Origin: Chrysopilus asiliformis
Taxonomy: Eukaryota; Arthropoda; Insecta; Diptera; Rhagionidae
Reading direction: 5' to 3'
Assembly (NCBI GenBank): GCA_964034945.1
Contig: OZ035962.1
Location: 53,128,231-53,192,230, forward strand
DNA length: 64,000 nt
Positions within the stretch are counted from its first letter, which is position 1; the number at the start of each line of letters is the position of its first letter. Below, piece by piece: positions 1 through 10,377 of this stretch. A program made the translations under genes and the position numbers. A model generated the notes under the pieces. That model saw nothing but the letters and a program-made list of their open reading frames with translations. It ran no database searches and was not told the DNA's origin.

Positions 1-2493
1 AACTTCTACTGTTGGCGTCAGTTTGCTGTATCGGTTTATATTTTTGAGTGCCTTTGCCATGAGTCTATTCAAAGATTTAATAAGATGTTTTGAACATTGA
101 GACCAGGTAATGATATTATATCGAATTGAAGATAAAATATATGCGTTATAGACAATATTTTTTATTTTTAAATTAAAGCAGTTGAAACGTCCCAGAATTC
201 CTATCATCGGAGCAATCTTCTTACGTAATTTAATTATGTGTGATGTCCAATTTAGTTTTTCGTCGATGGTTAAGCCCAGATAATTTGTAGTAGTCACCCT
301 TTTTATTCTTCTTCCATTAATTTCTATGTTTATATCAATATTTGGTTTGTTTTTTTGTTTGAAGAGTAAAAATTCTGTCTTTGTCTCGTTAATTGTAAGT
401 TTATTAAGCTTTGTCCATTGTGTAAAATTTTTTACTCCAATTTTGATTTTGTCGTCAATTTCTCTTTTGTTTTTTCCGTAAAATAATATAAGCGTGTCGT
501 CTGCATACACTATGTATTTGTCTCCGATTGCCGCCTTCTGAATATCATTTATATATAAGTTGTACAATAACGGTCCTAAAATTGATCCTTGGGGAACTCC
601 TGTATCCATGGTGATCAAGTCGCTGTTGACGTTGTTCAGCTTCATATAATTTACTCTGCCGGTCAAATAATTCCTTATAAGTCGTCCTGCTGCTCCCCTT
701 ATTCCAACATCATTTAGTCGATCTAATAAGATATCATGGTTGACAGTGTCAAATGCTTTCTTTAGATCTACAAATAATCCCACGGTGTAGAAACCTTTGT
801 CAAGTTTATCATTTATAAATTCAATAGCGTCAGTTGTCGCAGCTTCCGTACTACTTTGTCTCTGGAATCCGTATTGTTGTCTGTCCAAAATATCGTTTTT
901 TAAGACGAAGGTGTTAATTCTGTTGTGGATAGCCTTCTCAAATAGTTTCCCCAGCGTGCTTAGTAAGGTAATTGGTCTATAGTTTCCCGGGTCCGTCTTG
1001 TCTCCTTTTTTATGTATGGGAATAATGCAACCTTTTTTGAAAATATCAGGAAAATGGCTTGTTTCAAACATGTTATTTATATATTCCACGATGTTGTTTG
1101 CAATGATAAACTTAAGTTGCTTCAAATCTTTGTTTGTTATTTCATCGTCTCCTGGAGTGCTGTTTTCGTTTAGTTCCTCAATCCATTTAATCACATCTAT
1201 TTCATTTACAGGTCGTAGAAATATAGTTTTTTCAATTGTGTATCTATTAATGTCAATTGATTCTGAATTGTTACTAGTGTTAATTAATGTTTTCCCCACG
1301 TTAGCAAAAAACTGATTCATTTCGTTCGCAATATTTTTTTGATCAGTTATACAATTATCTCCGATCTTTAGAGCATGAATGCAGTTTTCTTTTTTACCTC
1401 CTATAGATTGTTTTAAAGTGTCATTAATTGTGTTCCATATTTTTCTATTATCGGTACCACCTTTTGTTAGCCTTTTTTCTATGTATTTTTTTTTCGCCTG
1501 TTTTACAACTCCTGTAATCTGATTTTTTAGCTTTTTATATTTTTGTGTAATTTCTTCATTTTGTGGATTCTTTTTTAGTTGTTTATATAGTTTATTTTTA
1601 TTTTTAATCATTTTCATTATTTCTGTATTAATCCAATCGTTGTTTATCCTTTGTCTAATCTTTCTATATGTTGTACTTTTTTGTTTCGATTCTTTAATTA
1701 TTTCTATGAATTGTTCTATGGTGCTACTTTTTTCCGACGCGAGTCTTAGCTCGACTTCTTCTTTAAATTTGTCAACATTTAAGCTAGGTTTAAGTTTTTT
1801 TTCCATTCGTTGTTTAGGTGTCTTCGGAATCTCCATATTTGTCAAGACTAAATTATGATCAGAGATGTCATTCTCCTCTATATTAATTTCAAATTTTAAT
1901 TTTTCATAAAGATATTCATCCAAAATCACGTGATCGATTATTGTGTTTGATTCTGTTGTCGTCCTAGTAGCTTTCTTAACGTCTATTTCGTTTAAAATTC
2001 TGTAATTATTTGTCTGTAATGTCTCTAAATAAGTTATTTTTGATACATTTTCCTTAAGAAGATCTATGTTCGTGTCTGCCAATATAATCATGTTTTTATT
2101 ATTGTAAAGTGTTTCGTTTATGACTTCAAAGAATTCTTTTAAATCTTGATTCGGTGCCTTATACAGTGTAGCCAGTTTTATAGGTATAGCCAAGTTTATG
2201 CTTAGAATAATTTGATTGTATTGTGGTACTATTGAGTGAATAGTGAATTCAATATTGTTTTTTATGTAGACTGCAGTACCCCCTCCTCTACAGTCAGATC
2301 TACAGTTGAACACCGCTTGATATCCATTTAAATTAAAAAATTTCACCTCGTCGTCATATAGCCATGTCTCATTTAGAATTATAACGTCCAAGTCGTAAGT
2401 TTGGATTAAAAAATTAAGGTCGTCTAATTTTCCACGCAGACTCCTAATGTTTATGAGTAAAATTTTCAATTTATCAGTTTTTTTATTGTCCAT
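1..2493 (-). CDS. LINE ORF2: AP endonuclease plus reverse transcriptase (3' end outside window)
   Basis: The minus-strand frame starting at ATG 2493-2491 stays open for 831 codons to the left edge, so the protein is incomplete at its C-terminus. It would nick target DNA and reverse-transcribe the element's RNA. The N-terminal third is an AP-type endonuclease: an LNETWL motif (catalytic Glu), a Gly-rich GGGTAVYIK stretch, a DTNIDL motif and SDHNLV. The RT has FVDLKKAFDTVNH near residue 575, GVPQGSILGPLLYNLYIND, and the active site YADD near residue 663. Its start overlaps the stop of ORF1 by 11 bases (ATGGACAATAA), a common LINE layout that points to reinitiation or coupled translation. The combination of PHD/zinc-knuckle ORF1 and this ORF2 suggests the jockey/CR1 group; the exact clade is not proven. 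The lack of stops or frameshifts suggests a young copy. Confidence 0.93.
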   Translation of the reverse strand, partial: MDNKKTDKLKILLINIRSLRGKLDDLNFLIQTYDLDVIILNETWLYDDEVKFFNLNGYQAVFNCRSDCRGGGTAVYIKNNIEFTIHSIVPQYNQIILSINLAIPIKLATLYKAPNQDLKEFFEVINETLYNNKNMIILADTNIDLLKENVSKITYLETLQTNNYRILNEIDVKKATRTTTESNTIIDHVILDEYLYEKLKFEINIEENDISDHNLVLTNMEIPKTPKQRMEKKLKPSLNVDKFKEEVELRLASEKSSTIEQFIEIIKESKQKSTTYRKIRQRINNDWINTEIMKMIKNKNKLYKQLKKNPQNEEITQKYKKLKNQITGVVKQAKKKYIEKRLTKGGTDNRKIWNTINDTLKQSIGGKKENCIHALKIGDNCITDQKNIANEMNQFFANVGKTLINTSNNSESIDINRYTIEKTIFLRPVNEIDVIKWIEELNENSTPGDDEITNKDLKQLKFIIANNIVEYINNMFETSHFPDIFKKGCIIPIHKKGDKTDPGNYRPITLLSTLGKLFEKAIHNRINTFVLKNDILDRQQYGFQRQSSTEAATTDAIEFINDKLDKGFYTVGLFVDLKKAFDTVNHDILLDRLNDVGIRGAAGRLIRNYLTGRVNYMKLNNVNSDLITMDTGVPQGSILGPLLYNLYINDIQKAAIGDKYIVYADDTLILFYGKNKREIDDKIKIGVKNFTQWTKLNKLTINETKTEFLLFKQKNKPNIDINIEINGRRIKRVTTTNYLGLTIDEKLNWTSHIIKLRKKIAPMIGILGRFNCFNLKIKNIVYNAYILSSIRYNIITWSQCSKHLIKSLNRLMAKALKNINRYSKLTPTVEV

Positions 2494-3652
2494 GATGATC
2501 ATTTTTAAAGTTGTAGTTAATGTTTTGTCTCAAATTATTTAATCTCCTTAGATATTGAGGGCATGATTTGTGGTCGCTACTGTGATTACAATCAATTGAA
2601 ATGTTTGTATTGTATTTTTGGAAGTTCAAACAATTTATACATTTTATACAATTGGCATTACATTCCTTGATGTCATGTTCACCAGCGCATTTACGGCATG
2701 TTTGTTTATTAGTACACTGTTTAGCTGTGTGGCCGAAGCGTTGACAATTGAAACATCTTTTCACCTGAATGTCCTCTTTAACGAAATGTGATCTCCATCC
2801 TAAATTTATATTTGAATTCACTATCTTTCTAAATGTGTTTCCACTTAGTTCGCAGTAGATGGTCCAAGTGTTTGTTTTTAAATCTTGCTTCGAGTAAACA
2901 ATATTGAATACATCCATTTCGTCGATGTTTTGGTTAAGTGCACGTAATTCTTTGTTTAAATCTTCATTGTTGTAATTTTTTAATAATTTAGTTATGTAGA
3001 TTTTTGGTGCTCTCAAATGTGTTCTTTTAATTAATATTTCGTCCTCAGTTTTTGTTTTTATTAATTTCTCAAGTCTAATGCATGCATCCGTACTTACAGT
3101 TTTTAATAACAGACCGCCGTTTTTCAAATTAATAATGTCCGTAACCGGTGCATTGGCCTCTGACGGGTTTACCTTTTGTTTTAGAAGTTGTTTTATTTCA
3201 TCATTTGAATGTGTTTTTAGAGATTTTATTATTAAGCTTTCCGAACTGTTTTGATTGTTTACCGATTTAGTAGACAAGCCATAATTTTTCACACTATCAC
3301 TAAAATCGTTTTTTAATGTTTCCGCATATGATTTATTTTCGTTTAGTTTAGTTATAATTTTTTCAACTTTTAGATTCAAATCATTTAGCTTGTCACTGAA
3401 TTGTTGATTTTCCACCGATTTGTGCTCACAGTAATTGTAAATTTTCTCTTTGTCTTCATTGCACATCCACATAATATCTTGAGCTAAACCTTGAATTTTT
3501 TTATATTTTGCTGAACTAATTTTTACACAAGTAATATGAAACCAACTTTTACATATTCCGTCGCAAAGTAATGCTTCATCACCATCTTTCACAATTTGTT
3601 CGCAAACTTTACATTTACTTGAAATAGATACGCTATCGTTAGCACCCGCCAT
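2483..3652 (-). CDS. LINE ORF1: Gag-like RNA-binding protein with PHD finger and zinc knuckles
   Basis: This 389-residue ORF is intact. Residues about 14-63 form a PHD-type Cys/His cluster (CKVCEQ..., CDGICKSWFH, then WMC). The middle is Lys/Asn-rich with coiled-coil character. The C-terminal part holds jockey-type CCHC knuckles, CFNCQRFGHTAKQC followed by CRKCAGEHDIKEC and a Cys pair CIKCINC. In this family ORF1 coats the element RNA and carries it to chromatin; the PHD finger may read histone tails, which is inference. The ATG at 3652-3650 was chosen because it gives the full domain set and lies just inside the element's 5' end. An identical upstream copy of this start lies in a tandem repeat (3633-3694). 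Confidence 0.92.
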   Translation of the reverse strand: MAGANDSVSISSKCKVCEQIVKDGDEALLCDGICKSWFHITCVKISSAKYKKIQGLAQDIMWMCNEDKEKIYNYCEHKSVENQQFSDKLNDLNLKVEKIITKLNENKSYAETLKNDFSDSVKNYGLSTKSVNNQNSSESLIIKSLKTHSNDEIKQLLKQKVNPSEANAPVTDIINLKNGGLLLKTVSTDACIRLEKLIKTKTEDEILIKRTHLRAPKIYITKLLKNYNNEDLNKELRALNQNIDEMDVFNIVYSKQDLKTNTWTIYCELSGNTFRKIVNSNINLGWRSHFVKEDIQVKRCFNCQRFGHTAKQCTNKQTCRKCAGEHDIKECNANCIKCINCLNFQKYNTNISIDCNHSSDHKSCPQYLRRLNNLRQNINYNFKNDHHGQ

Positions 3653-3694
3653 GTTGATTCATCTTCTATCGTTAGCACCCGCCATGTTGATTCA
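3633..3694 (-). repeat. Tandem 33-bp duplication at LINE 5' end, duplicating the ORF1 start codon
   Basis: A 29-bp sequence containing gttagcacccgccatgttga occurs at 3633-3661 and again at 3666-3694, a 33-bp period. On the minus strand each copy contains an ATG followed by MAGAND. The upstream ATG runs MAGANDRR and stops, giving a short upstream ORF just before the real ORF1 start. The right copy ends where Copia sequence begins, so it probably marks the LINE's 5' end. Confidence 0.85.
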
Positions 3695-5458
3695 AATGGT
3701 GAGTTAAAACTCGCTGATGGAAACACTGCTCAAATTATAGCCAAGGGAGACGTAAGGATAAAAACTTCGTTGGATGATGAAAATAAAACTATAAAATTTG
3801 AAGATGTACCATACGTACCTAGCCTAAAGACTAACCTTTTATCAGTGGCCAAAATTTCAAACAAGAATTTTCAAGTGATCTTCACAAAAGACCGTGCTGT
3901 GGTAGAGGACAGTAGTGGTCAAGTGAAATTAATAGCAGATCGTATGGGAGACCTTTTCTACTTACGTGGAGAGCTCAATGAAGGATATATAGCAACCGAA
4001 AAACAACAATCAGACATAAATATGTGGCATGACAGACTAGGACATCTTAACTCCAAGGACCTAGTTACTATGGCGAAAAAGGAGATGGCAATTGGATTAA
4101 AAATTAAACCCAATTCAATTTTGTCACCCTGTAAGGTATGTGTTATGAGTAAATTAACAAGTTCACCTTTTCAGCAAAGAGAACAAAGATCCACTGAGTT
4201 ACTTGAGATCATACATACTGATTTGTGTGGGCTTATGCGCACCGAATCAATGGGAGGAGCTCGATATTTTATGACTTTTATTGACGATAAAAGTAGACAC
4301 TGCCAAGTATTTTTCCTTAAAAAAAAGAGCGAGGTATTTGAAAAATTTTTAGAATACAAACATATGGTCGAAAATCAAACTGGACGCAAAATAAAAGCCG
4401 TACAATCGGACAACGGCACAGAATATTGCAATGCTAAAATGGATAAATTGTTCAAGGACGAAGGAATTCAACGTCGCTTAACCATCACTCATACGCCACA
4501 ACAAAATGGGGTTGCAGAACGCAAAAATCGGACTTTGGTAGAGGCAGTGAGATGTATGCTACTACAAGCAGGTTTATCACCGTCGTTTTGGGCAGAAGCT
4601 ATTGCAACGACAAACTATATTCGAAATCGTTGTATTTCAAGAAGTTTAGACGGCAACATTCCACATAAAAAATGGACAGGAAATGACCCTAATGTCAGTC
4701 ATCTCAGGACTTTCGGATGTAAGGCTTTTATCTTGGATAAGTCTCCAGGAAAAGGAAAATTTGACGCGAAGGCTCTGGAAGGGATTTTCGTTGGATATTC
4801 AACTGTATCGAAAGGTTATCGTGTTTGGATACCCAGCGACAGAAAGATTCATACTGGCAGGGATGTAAAGTTCTTCGATGAATATAATACTGGTCAAAAC
4901 CATGAAGATTTCTTCAACAATGAGACCAAAAATGGTCGTTTTTATGTCTTAAAGAATTTACAACAAAATCAAGAAACTGAAATTGGTTCCAACACAATTT
5001 CTGTAGAAACTATTAACGAAAATCAATGTTCAAATGAAAATAGTGAAAGTTATGAAGACATTCCAGATAACAGTGATACAATTCCAGATAACAGTGGTGA
5101 AAATCAATTAAAGAAGGGACCAGGTCGACCTAGAAAAGTATTGACTGGAACGAAAGGACGTCCAAGAAAGCAATATAATATGGTAAATAACAATCAATCT
5201 ATACCAAGTAAAGAATTGATCAATAATGAAGATAATGAATCTGAAACTATAGAAGACGAAAATTTAATGTGTCAAAATGAGCAATTTTCGTTAATTGCAT
5301 GTGAGATACCGTTTTCTCAAGCTATCGACGGTGCAGAAGGGGAAGATTGGAAAGATGCTATCTATATGGAAAAGAAGAGCCAAATAGATAATGATACGTG
5401 GGATCTAATTCCGAGACCAAAGCATCAATTGTGTATCAAAAGAATGGGATTGAAGTAA
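3695..5458 (+). pseudogene. Copia (Ty1) pol remnant: protease tail, GAG-pre-integrase, integrase; RT and RNase H deleted
   Basis: The open frame begins abruptly at 3695 next to the LINE and keeps the tail of the aspartic protease region (DVPYVPSLKTNLLSV). Next come the pre-integrase zinc module (MWHDRLGHLN..., CKVC) and the integrase core with TDLCG, QSDNGTEY and QQNGVAERKNR supplying the D, D and E residues. The linker contains Lys/Arg-Gly-rich GPGRPRK. The frame then reaches NDTWDLIPRPK, the normal beginning of Copia RT, but within a few codons passes to the element's extreme end. In the +1 frame the last bases read as a typical Copia C-terminus just before the polypurine tract. A large internal deletion therefore removed RT and RNase H. 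The 5' part (LTR, gag, protease active site) is also missing. Confidence 0.88.
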
Positions 5459-5484
5459 TGAAGAATCCTTCAATTGCGGGAGAG

Positions 5485-5640
5485 TGTTAGGAATATTCAA
5501 TTTTGTATTTCCTCATTACACTCTAAATTTATATGTCATTACACTCTAAAAATCAAGTTTGTTCTATGTATAAATTGTAGTAAGCTTTATCTATAAAAAT
5601 CACCTTTTGTCATTAATAAAAATTATCATTCGAATAGATT
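5485..5640 (+). mobile_element. Probable Copia 3' LTR (partial)
   Basis: A purine-rich tract (gcgggagag) is followed at 5485 by TGTTAGG, the usual form of a Copia LTR start, directly after the pol remnant. The AT-rich sequence that follows has two copies of attacactctaaa. No matching CTAACA end or second LTR is visible, so the right border is a guess and the LTR is probably truncated where Gypsy-1 begins. Confidence 0.55.
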
Positions 5641-5666
5641 GGTTGACTATTTATTTAGCTAAGCTT

Positions 5667-7557
5667 TTATAACTCTAATACTTTATCAGCATTTTGTCTT
5701 ATCAAATCTAAATTTCTCCTATTTCCCTCATCTACCCTTGATTCATCAATATATTCTTTCAGTTTATCACATAAGTCCCCTCTTTGATTTATGCCAAATA
5801 GTAAGTTGCTGGGAGTCGTATTTATGCTACGATTATGAGAATTGTTTAGAGCAAACTCTACTTTTGGAATCAAATTTTTCCAAGTACCTAGATTGCATGA
5901 CTCCGTGCCTTTTGCTAACATAGGGGTTAAAATACGGTTAACCCGCTCAACTTGGCCATTTGCCTGAGGAGTATGTGTAGCGACTTTAACGTGTTTAATA
6001 TTTTGCTCAGATAGAAATTTTTCAAAATCGTTTGAGGTGAAGCAAGTACCTCTGTCTGAGACTATTCTATACGGTCTGCTATAAGCACTAAAATATGAAC
6101 TAAGACTGACTGTAACTTCCTTTGTACAAGTACTTTTGGCTGGATATAGTTTAACAAACTTAGTGAATCCATCTATAACGACTAGAATATATTTTTTGTT
6201 GCCAAAAGTTGTTGGAAGAGGACCGTAATGGTCAATATGTACCGTGTGAAACGGAGATTCACCTTTAGGAATGTTATGTAGCGTTCCTTCCTTTTGTCCT
6301 ACTTTGGGCGAAAATTCAACGCATTTTAAACAGCTATTGATATGATTTCTAATCTTGGATTTCATATCCGGAAACCAATAAGTCCTACGTATGTACTCGT
6401 GGCACTTATCGGTACCTAAGTGACTCAGGTTCTCATGATGGAAAAATATAATTCTATGCTCCAATTTTTCTGGGACGTAGAAAAGAAGATTATTGCCGTT
6501 TTTTCTATAAATTAATCCATTTACCATTGAGAATGTGGAACTTTCACTGGATTCCAGACTTGAAGCTATATTTTTAATTTTTGGATCAGATTTTTGGGCA
6601 GCTGCTAGAGCGATGTCGAAGGACCCATCCGTAATTACTAATATACTTGAATCTCTGCTCAATGCATCAACGTGCATCATTCTAGCTGATGATCTATGTT
6701 CGATTTTGTAATTAAAGTTTTGCAATTCAAGGGCCCATCTAGAAATGCGGGGATTAAGTAATTTTTTGTTTAAAGTCATAGTTAGAGCTTGACAATCGGT
6801 AACTATTTTAAACTCGATACCCAGCAAATAAATTCTAAATCTTCGAAGGGCATATATAATGGCTAAAGTCTCAAGCTCATAGCTATGATACCGAGATTCT
6901 ACGTCAGTGCATCTCTTGGAAAAAAAGAAGATTGGGTGAAACTTATTGTCAGTTTGTCTTTGCATGAGAATAGCGCCAAAACCATAGCTGCTGGCGTCGC
7001 AATGTAGTTCCGTCTCCTTGACTGGACTGTATATAGATAATATGGGTGCTTCTAAGAGTTTCGATTTCAGAATTTCAAAAGCTTCTAATTCCGCCTGATC
7101 AAACTTAAATTCAACGCTCTTTCTCAAAAGATCATACAATGGCTTAGCTAATAGTGCGAAATTGTGGATAAATTTACGAAAGTAAGAGCATAGCCCGAGA
7201 AATCTCTGCACGCATTTTGAATTTTTCGGTAATGGGTACTCTCTAATGGCACTCAGATTATCTAAACTTGGTTTAATGCCCAGATGACTTACTTTATAAC
7301 CTAGATAGGTAATAACTTCAAAGAGAAATTTACATTTTCCATAGTTTAATTTAAGAGAATATTTGTTGACCGTATCTATGACTTCTTTTAAGATAATTAG
7401 ATGTTCTGAGACTGTTTCTGTGGCTATGAATAAGTCATCTATATATATTAAGAGCTTTTGTGACTTAACGAGATTTTTGAATATTTTATTTATAAATTTT
7501 TGAAAAATAGAGGGTCCATTTTTGAGACCATATGGCATTTTTAAATATTCAAAATGA
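5667..7557 (-). pseudogene. Gypsy-1 pol, 3' half: RT C-terminal part, RNase H, integrase
   Basis: This is the downstream half of a Ty3/Gypsy pol interrupted by LINE-2. It begins at the junction near 7557 and continues with the conserved MPYGLKNGP, RT active site YIDD (LLIYIDDLF) and the post-RT motif FLGLCSYFRKF. RNase H follows (TELHCDASSYGFGA, ...VTDCQAL). The integrase has an H2C2 finger (HHENLSHLG..., CLKC) and a core with VHIDHYG, IVSDRGTCF and PQANGQVERVNR, so the D-D-E triad is present. The frame ends soon after the core (DKVLEL, stop at 5667); the usual C-terminal domain and 3' LTR are missing. The first half of the RT is at 10371-11111. The coding sequence itself is open, so the main damage is the LINE insertion and end truncation. 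Confidence 0.9.
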
Positions 7558-8030
7558 TGTTAATGTTAGATGATGTGGGTGGGATTATCATGAATGGAAG
7601 AGTTAAAGGAGACGTATCCGGGAACTCCACATTCTGTGGTGGCCCCGGGAACTCGATAATCGATTATTGTTGTTGCTCGCCTTCGCTCTTAAAATATGTC
7701 TCACAACTCGCTATATTACCGAAGCCTTATTCCGACCACCTTCCGCTAACGTTAACCTTAACAACCACTACCGGGGGACCTAGTGCTACAGCTAGTTTAA
7801 CACCTAAGCTTCCTTGGTCTGACAAATCAGCCATAGAGTACTCGCGAAAACTATCCGAAATTGTTGATCGTACATCATACGCAGTTGGGGACGTTGAAAA
7901 TTATACGCAACAAATAACGTGCAGCATCAAATCTGTAACTCCGTCCATTGAAACAAAGAGATTCGAACCAAAATCCAAATGGTTTGACTCACAATGCTTT
8001 AATCTCAGAAAAAAATGTTCGAATGTCTGA
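7554..8030 (+). pseudogene. LINE-2 ORF2, endonuclease C-terminal part
   Basis: The frame covers the last part of an AP-type endonuclease, recognisable by GNSIIDYCC followed about 30 residues later by SDHLPL, and the start of the linker to the RT. The element is truncated upstream, so catalytic residues nearer the N-terminus are absent. At about 8011-8017 an A7 run (cagaaaaaaatg) shifts the frame: this ORF ends at 8030 while homologous reading continues in the ORF that starts at 8015. Both pieces belong to one gene broken by a single-base indel. Confidence 0.8.
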
Positions 8031-10338
8031 AAACCTTCCATAAACACAATACGGAGTTCCTGAAGCATAGATATCAGGTGTGTCGTGACAAATACCGAAG
8101 ACTTTGCACGGAGAAAAAGAAGACGTATAATTGTCTGGTCATAGACAGTGTAAATCAAGCAAAAGATAGTAAAGAGTGGTGGTCGCTAGTCAATACAATA
8201 AAACAAAAGAAACCACGTGTTAATACCTCCATATCTAACAGAGAGTTCGTCACACATTTCCAGAATCTACTATCGCCGCCCACTATACCCTGGGTCCCAC
8301 TTTACCAAGTAATTGGCACATCTGACCCTTTTTTGGACAGCACCGTCGACCTCTCTGAACTTCTTACCATACTACGCAAGGCAAAAAACAATAAAGCACC
8401 TGGAGAAGACAGGATCCCTTTTGAGTATTACAAAAACGCTCCACTCAATGCTTTAAATGAAATAACCAATTTGTTCAATGTAATTCTTGATTCTGAGCGG
8501 ATCCCGAATTCCTTCCGACGGTCAATAATTGTTCCTCTGTTCAAGAAAGGCGATTCCAACGTGGTGAGTAATTATCGGGGGCTGTCATTAGTAAATACTC
8601 TGTACAAACTCTTCACTGGGATATTGTTGAATAGACTAACCACGTTTTGTGAGGGTTATCAAATACTACATGAGAGCCAAGCGGGGTTTAGAAGGGGGTA
8701 CTCAACCCTCGATAACATCTTTAGTCTGTTCAGCATAGCTCACTTAAGACTGATGGAAAATAAAAAGCTCTTCGTGTTCTTTATAGACTTCAGCTCAGCC
8801 TTCGATACAATAAACAGGGAGGCACTATTCTATAAGCTCTCACAGATCGGTATTTCCTCAAAAATGTTGCGCATATTAAAACTGCTATATGTCAATACAA
8901 ACTCAGCGGTATGGGACGGAGTTACCCTCTCCGATTTTTTCGAAGTACACCAAGGGGTGAAACAAGGTTGTGTATTGAGCCCACTTCTTTTCTCGATATA
9001 CATCAACGATATCGATGATGCTCTCCCAGGGGGTGTAGTGATTGGGGGCCATACTATACGAATACTGAAGTATGCAGACGATCTGGCTATCCTAGCAGAG
9101 GACCCGAATGTTTTACAAGACATGATTGATAAACTTTACGAATACTGTTCGCGGTGGTCTTTAAATGTTAACCTCAATAAGTCCAAAGTCATGGTCTTTA
9201 GGAAAAGTGCTAGGATATCGTCTTCACTACGCTGGCACTATGGTAACGGTGAGATAGAAACAGTTAATGAATATAAGTATCTGGGTGTTACTATGTCCTT
9301 TAACCTTTCACTCAAAAAACATATGGACGAAAAATTAACCTGCTCAAAAAACGCTTTGAATTCTGTGTGGTCTAATTTCATTAAGAACCCTGGCATTTCT
9401 CTGTCCAAAAAGCTCAAAATATACGAAACAACAACTAGAACGATCATGCATTACGCTGCACAAATATGGGGTTTTACAGAGTACAATCAAGTCGAACAGC
9501 TTCAGCGCTTCTTCCACAAGAAAATGTTTCGGTTACCCACTAACACTCCCAACTATATGCTTCACTTAGAGACAGGGTTAGGGCGCAGTTCCGAAGTTAC
9601 TCTTAAAGCCCATTTTGATTACCTCCGAAAAATACTAAAGTACCCTTCTAGCCGCTTACCACGACTTTTATTAGAGGAGACTATCAAGGAAGACGTTTTC
9701 TGGGCAAAAGAATGGAAAGTAATTTTTCAAAAGGTAGGAATGCAGGTCGACTCTTTTGCACCACATACCGATTGGGAACCGATACATAACAAGGCACTCA
9801 GTCTGATATCAGAAAAGAACAGAGCAGACCATATTCAGCTAGCCAAACAATCCCAACACCATGACGAATACCGAAATCTAGAGTTTTCGCAGTTTCGCAG
9901 TTACTGCACAATATGTAATCTGAACGAACCTGAGAATACCTTCCACTTCGTAGCAAGGTGTCCGATCTACAGGACCGCTAGACAACATTTTTTAGGCGCG
10001 GAAACACTAAACCGAGACGAATTTTATGATCATTTAAATGGCTGTAACTACATGGCACTTTATCAGTTCGCAGTATACGCTTTAAACTACAGAAAGTTAT
10101 TACTTGACGAATTCAACTGAAATCCTGGTACTACTGAAACCACTAGGCTCTTGTGCTTTACTATTATTCTTATTATTTTTTATTTTACTTTGTTTTTTCT
10201 CATCTAAAATGTATCAATTAGAAAAATATTTATATTATTACCGTCGTGCCAACCTGACAGACAATAACCATTTATTATGTCAGTACATATTTAGCGCAAA
10301 ACATATTTGTAAATTATTTCCTTTTGCTAAGAATAAAA

Positions 10339-10371
<33 letters not shown>
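7558..10371 (+). mobile_element. LINE-2: 5'-truncated non-LTR retrotransposon inside Gypsy-1
   Basis: Both sides of this segment carry tattcaaaatga (7546-7557 and 10372-10383), a 12-bp target-site duplication; one base is ambiguous with the tail. Removing the insert restores continuous Gypsy RT reading on the minus strand. The element starts inside the endonuclease domain, so it is 5' truncated, and it ends in a (TTA)n tail. Such short-repeat tails occur in several LINE clades (I, RTE and related); the clade is not settled. Confidence 0.93.
8015..10120 (+). CDS. LINE-2 ORF2, reverse transcriptase and C-terminal zinc motif
   Basis: This long open frame encodes the RT of the inserted LINE. Visible motifs are FIDFSSAFDTINRE, GVKQGCVLSPLLFSIYIND and the active site YADD (KYADDLAIL). 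The thumb region follows, and the C-terminus has a CCHC-like cluster (CTICNLN...HFVARCP), found in many LINE ORF2 proteins and thought to bind nucleic acid. The frame is uninterrupted to a stop at 10120, about 250 bases before the tail. Being 5' truncated and shifted against its endonuclease, this copy could not retrotranspose alone. The listed start is only where the frame opens after the A7 shift. Confidence 0.88.
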   Translation: MFECLKTFHKHNTEFLKHRYQVCRDKYRRLCTEKKKTYNCLVIDSVNQAKDSKEWWSLVNTIKQKKPRVNTSISNREFVTHFQNLLSPPTIPWVPLYQVIGTSDPFLDSTVDLSELLTILRKAKNNKAPGEDRIPFEYYKNAPLNALNEITNLFNVILDSERIPNSFRRSIIVPLFKKGDSNVVSNYRGLSLVNTLYKLFTGILLNRLTTFCEGYQILHESQAGFRRGYSTLDNIFSLFSIAHLRLMENKKLFVFFIDFSSAFDTINREALFYKLSQIGISSKMLRILKLLYVNTNSAVWDGVTLSDFFEVHQGVKQGCVLSPLLFSIYINDIDDALPGGVVIGGHTIRILKYADDLAILAEDPNVLQDMIDKLYEYCSRWSLNVNLNKSKVMVFRKSARISSSLRWHYGNGEIETVNEYKYLGVTMSFNLSLKKHMDEKLTCSKNALNSVWSNFIKNPGISLSKKLKIYETTTRTIMHYAAQIWGFTEYNQVEQLQRFFHKKMFRLPTNTPNYMLHLETGLGRSSEVTLKAHFDYLRKILKYPSSRLPRLLLEETIKEDVFWAKEWKVIFQKVGMQVDSFAPHTDWEPIHNKALSLISEKNRADHIQLAKQSQHHDEYRNLEFSQFRSYCTICNLNEPENTFHFVARCPIYRTARQHFLGAETLNRDEFYDHLNGCNYMALYQFAVYALNYRKLLLDEFN

Positions 10372-10373
<2 letters not shown>
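10121..10373 (+). other. LINE-2 3' UTR and (TTA)n tail
   Basis: About 215 bases of AT-rich untranslated sequence follow the ORF2 stop, then aagaataaaata and a TTA/ATT triplet tail (about 10339-10373) that runs directly into the target-site duplication. The short-repeat tail rather than poly(A) is informative for clade assignment. Confidence 0.8.

Positions 10374-10377
<4 letters not shown>

Noticed and set aside
797..1858. Plus-strand ORFs opposite the LINE ORF2
   Set aside because: They are antisense shadows; the minus strand carries a continuous ORF2 with endonuclease and RT motifs.
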